A DNA stretch of 64,000 nt, taken from Osedax fenrisi. Its lineage: Eukaryota > Annelida > Polychaeta > Sabellida > Siboglinidae. This document shows, in pieces, positions 60,311 through 64,000 of the stretch. The translations under genes were made by a program, and so were the position numbers. Location: the NCBI GenBank assembly GCA_964019155.1, contig OZ025240.1, positions 28,063,249 to 28,127,248 of the forward strand, read 5' to 3'. Under the pieces are notes generated by a model, which saw only the letters and a program-made list of their open reading frames with translations, was not told where the DNA came from and did not search any database. Positions within the stretch are counted from its first letter, which is position 1, and every line of letters begins with the position of its first letter.

Positions 60311-63300
60311 ATTATGATGACAATGTTCTATTATGGCATGTAAGATCTAATAATGATATTATATATAATATAATCGAGAGATATTAAGTAGATTTAAGAA
60401 ATATAAATATCAATATGATAGATTTTATTTAAAATAAATAATGATAAATGTAAGATAATATTTTTTATTTAAAAAAATATAAATTTATATTTAAAAATTT
60501 AACTATATATCAAATACATTATTTCAACAAATGATCATTAATTGTAAAGTAATTTTATATGCATCGTATACAATTATTCATCTAATAGTTTTCGTTAAGC
60601 TTTTCTGCAATTCTTCCAATCTGTTATACATATATTATAATAACAAATAGAATATGTAATAAATAAAATATGATTATTTTCTTTCTCTTAAATAAATATA
60701 CTTTGATTACCTTTCAAATTATGGGGGAATAGTTATAGGGAAATGGTTTGTTGTGGAAGAGTAGTTTAATAATGATTTAGATATGTCAGAGTTGTAAGGA
60801 AGTCTAGCTGTAGTAAGGGATATTTGAGTGAATGGTAGTATAGGATTTGTTATAGTAGTAGTAGTAGTTATTATAAAGGTTCTTCGTTAAATTTATATAA
60901 TTTAAATAATAATTAAAATGTAGTTTTAATTATAGATGTTAGTTAATTTAAATAAATTTATTTGAAATATTAGAGTTATATCAAGGTTTATTTTTCTAAT
61001 TAATTTAATAATAATAAAATATTACCTTTACATGATAATTAGGTGTTAGCTTTGATTGGTTTTTGCAAGTCCTAAGTTCCACATGATATCCATGTATTAT
61101 TTCATAATAGGGGGGCCGTAGTTTTGCCAACTCCTCATCGCATTTACTTTTGATTAAGATGTGTCTTTCTCTAAATATAATTTGAATGCATTAATTATAA
61201 TTGAATAATAATCATAATACTGTAGTTTAGAATTAAATTAAAAAATTTCTCCTATTAAATTTCTGTTTTATATATATTAACAATTGATAATGTGCAATTG
61301 ATAAATTAACAAAATAAGACTTAATAAATACAAATGTAATTATTAGCTTTATATTAAAATATATAATTGTATTATAACATATTATATCATATTGTAATTT
61401 TATATATAACATGTATAACTACATTGAATATTATTTTTCTATATGTATTTATTATTCAAAATTGTATACAAATATTAATATATAATAATATGTTACATGA
61501 CATATCTGATTTCGATGAATTAAATTTAATATATTTATTTATGTTATATTATAATTAATACTCTACATGTATATGTATTTACTAAATTATATTTTAATAC
61601 TGTAATATTTATTAGAATTATAGAATGATATATATTCATTATATAAATTATTATTCTTATAAATTTGAATTGTATTAAAATGCAATGCTAATTATGTAAT
61701 TAGAATGTATTCTATTAATATTTTATAAGTGTGAATATGCTGGTCAGTGCAGTGTTACTAAATAGCTATATGGATATTAATTTTACTTTGATCTTTTATT
61801 TTGAATATACTGTCTAAAACAATGATAAAAGTATAGAGAAAAAATCAATATATTAATTAATTTTACATTATGACTAATATTCTTTATCTTATTTTTCAGT
61901 ATACCATATTTACTTTTCATATTTCCATTTTTATATAAGAGTAAAATACATTTAATAATAAAATATATTATTAATCTATATTTTAAGAATGTATTTCTAC
62001 CTTTTAATATATTACTTTTAATAATATATAGTTGATATTAATGATAAATCAATATCAATATGACATTGTGTAATATTTATTTAATATATATCCATTATGA
62101 ATATTGTTCATATGTTGATTACTAAATTATATTAATAAATAATTAACTTTAATAATATTTTAAATATTAATAATTAAATTACACCATTAAATGATATTAT
62201 AAAATTAAAACCATTCTAGATATAAGTAATCTGAATATGAGATATATATATATATATATATCAATACATGTAACATAAATTATCTAATCAACTATGAATA
62301 AAATCTCATAACAAGTATTATTCTATAAACTTGATATATGTGTATGGTATACCATATATATATTTATCTCTTTTGTTATTTAGAAATAAATTTATAAAAA
62401 AATTACTAAAGTACCTACTCTATATATATATATATGTGTGTGTGTGACTAAATATAATACGGTTCTTTGAGATTTTCTAGAAATAAATTTACAACATATC
62501 GTCCAATATTAATACCTCATATATATATAAGAGAATATAATATTTATAACAAAATTATGCTGATATTTTAAGTATATAATAGGTTGAAGTCAATGCGTAG
62601 GAAAAAAGTTAAATCGTACACTTGGTTTAAGTATATTTTACTGTTTTTTTTGGTACAAAATTATGGTATTATATATAAAAATTGTTGGGAAGTGCAAGAC
62701 TATATGGAGCGATTGTCGATACTTTTGATTTTAAAGTGTACAAGTGCTATTTATATAGTATATAGATAGATTACATTTAGTAGTTGCCCAATATTGTATA
62801 TAATAGAGCATTCAAAAGTTATTTATCTTTAATGGTAGTCATTAATCTCGTACGACGTATTAAATTAAATTTATTTGATAAGTTTTATATGTAAATTTGA
62901 TAGTAAAATTGTCTTAATTTCTCCTCTATATAATCATTATTTATATAAATATATTATATTTTGAATCAATATTTAATAATGAAATTATAAATATTAGAAT
63001 AATAATGAATGATTATAAAATGAATTTAATTTAATAAGTCGTCCGAGATTACTTAAAAAGTTTTACAAATTTACTAAATAAGTCGTACGAGATTACTGAT
63101 ATTTTTAGAATGATTAATAACTATGAATATTTAATAAAAATAAATAATAATATTATATTTAATGACTTACATATAATATATTATAGTTACACTGAACAGG
63201 TTCTAAAATATATAAACATACATAGTATTATCAATTATAAAATAATGGAAGAAATATTATTTTTTAAATATAGTTACAAAGGTACATCTAAATATATGTA

Positions 63301-63734
63301 ATGTATACTATAATATTGTAGTATATTAATCACAATATAAATTATATATTAATTAAATCAAAATGACATGAGTTAAATATTTATAGTTGGTTACATTTAA
63401 AGAATTATTTATACGAAATGAATAATCGTATAAAGCTTCACTTATATTAATATATAATTGTAATCTTTATATATTTAATATAATATAATATTTATGAAAT
63501 CAGAGTAATAGCAGAAGATATTAAATAGATATCATATTTAAATTAGAATATAAATTATTGAGATTATTAATATCCTTCTAAATAGAAAATCGAAATTGGT
63601 ATACATTTTATATACTTATAATTATACTTAACAGTGTAAACACATATATTTATAAGAAAATGTGACAGTTATAATTTTTTATATTTTTAAATTATAATTG
63701 AAGAAAGTATAATGAATAAAACACTAATTTCTAG

Positions 63735-63769
<35 letters not shown>

Positions 63770-64000
63770 CTAATACATTATATTATTTATAAATAAATAT
63801 AATTATCATACTTATTATCAATATATAAAATGTAGTCAAACTTGTGGAAAAACTATAAAACCTAGGCTATTTTTAATTGAATTTAGCGATATATTTAGAA
63901 TAGCTTATTTTATTATTTAGAGCCCTAACGAGATTCTATTTTGTAATATCTACAGCTATACCTATTTTAAATCATAATATAATAGTATATAGTGTAATTA
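60242..64000. other. AT-rich DNA without recognisable genes
   Basis: Small (TA)n tracts at 60285-60305, 62243-62261 and 63739-63768. G-richer patches at 60720-60870 and 61040-61160 show no coding pattern. The ORFs at 61367, 62584 and 63110 are short, Asn/Ile/Tyr-rich and match nothing I know. Confidence 0.45.

Overview
The window is AT-rich nuclear DNA of an animal, probably an invertebrate. It has long (TA)n tracts, no operons, several decayed retrotransposon and DNA-transposon families, a tRNA-derived SINE family, and one spliced animal-type receptor gene. I cannot name the species from the sequence.

The main result is a complete-looking rhodopsin-class (class A) G-protein-coupled receptor gene on the minus strand. 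It has six exons spread over 29 kb (48082 down to 18906). Exon 1 carries the N-terminus and the start of TM1 (47974-48082). Exon 2 runs from TM1 to TM5 (30559-31033). Exon 3 holds the end of TM5 and loop 3 (26464-26543). Exon 4 is only 47 nt, at the base of TM6 (22653-22699). Exon 5 holds TM6-TM7 (19497-19641). Exon 6 holds NPxxY, helix 8 and the tail (18906-19024). The exons sum to 975 nt, keep phase across all five junctions, and give a 324-residue protein ending at a stop. Two of the five introns appear to be GC-AG, with the same donor GCTAGT. A run of about 119 TAC units ends 9 nt before the last 3' splice site. A perfect RFX-type X-box lies 3 bp before the start codon.

Left part (1-18900): decayed non-LTR reverse transcriptase (LINE) copies, a 2.1-kb DNA element with GGGGA-type inverted ends, and a nested insertion. 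In the nest, a hAT (ZMYM1-like) transposase relic (8.6-13.7 kb) appears split by a LINE. The LINE is split exactly in its FADD catalytic box by a short LTR retrotransposon with a perfect 5-bp target duplication. That LTR element is internally deleted but still shows a Gag start and the end of a retropepsin.

Middle (18900-48100): the receptor gene and its introns. The introns hold SINE copies, a 106-bp perfect fold-back, minisatellites, a 905-bp MITE 46 bp past exon 2, two hAT MITEs, a fairly long LINE RT (33.7-35.7 kb) with a single in-frame stop, and many (TA)n tracts.

Right part (48100-64000): a GC- and CpG-richer promoter-like block behind exon 1, another SINE, a second LINE with FADD, a MITE broken by a LINE 3' end and followed by an 80-bp perfect inverted repeat, a possible LTR/gag remnant near 56-57.6 kb, a 183-bp tandem repeat at 59 kb, and otherwise plain AT-rich DNA. 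Apart from the receptor, and perhaps two or three small unrecognised ORFs, I see no convincing host coding sequence.
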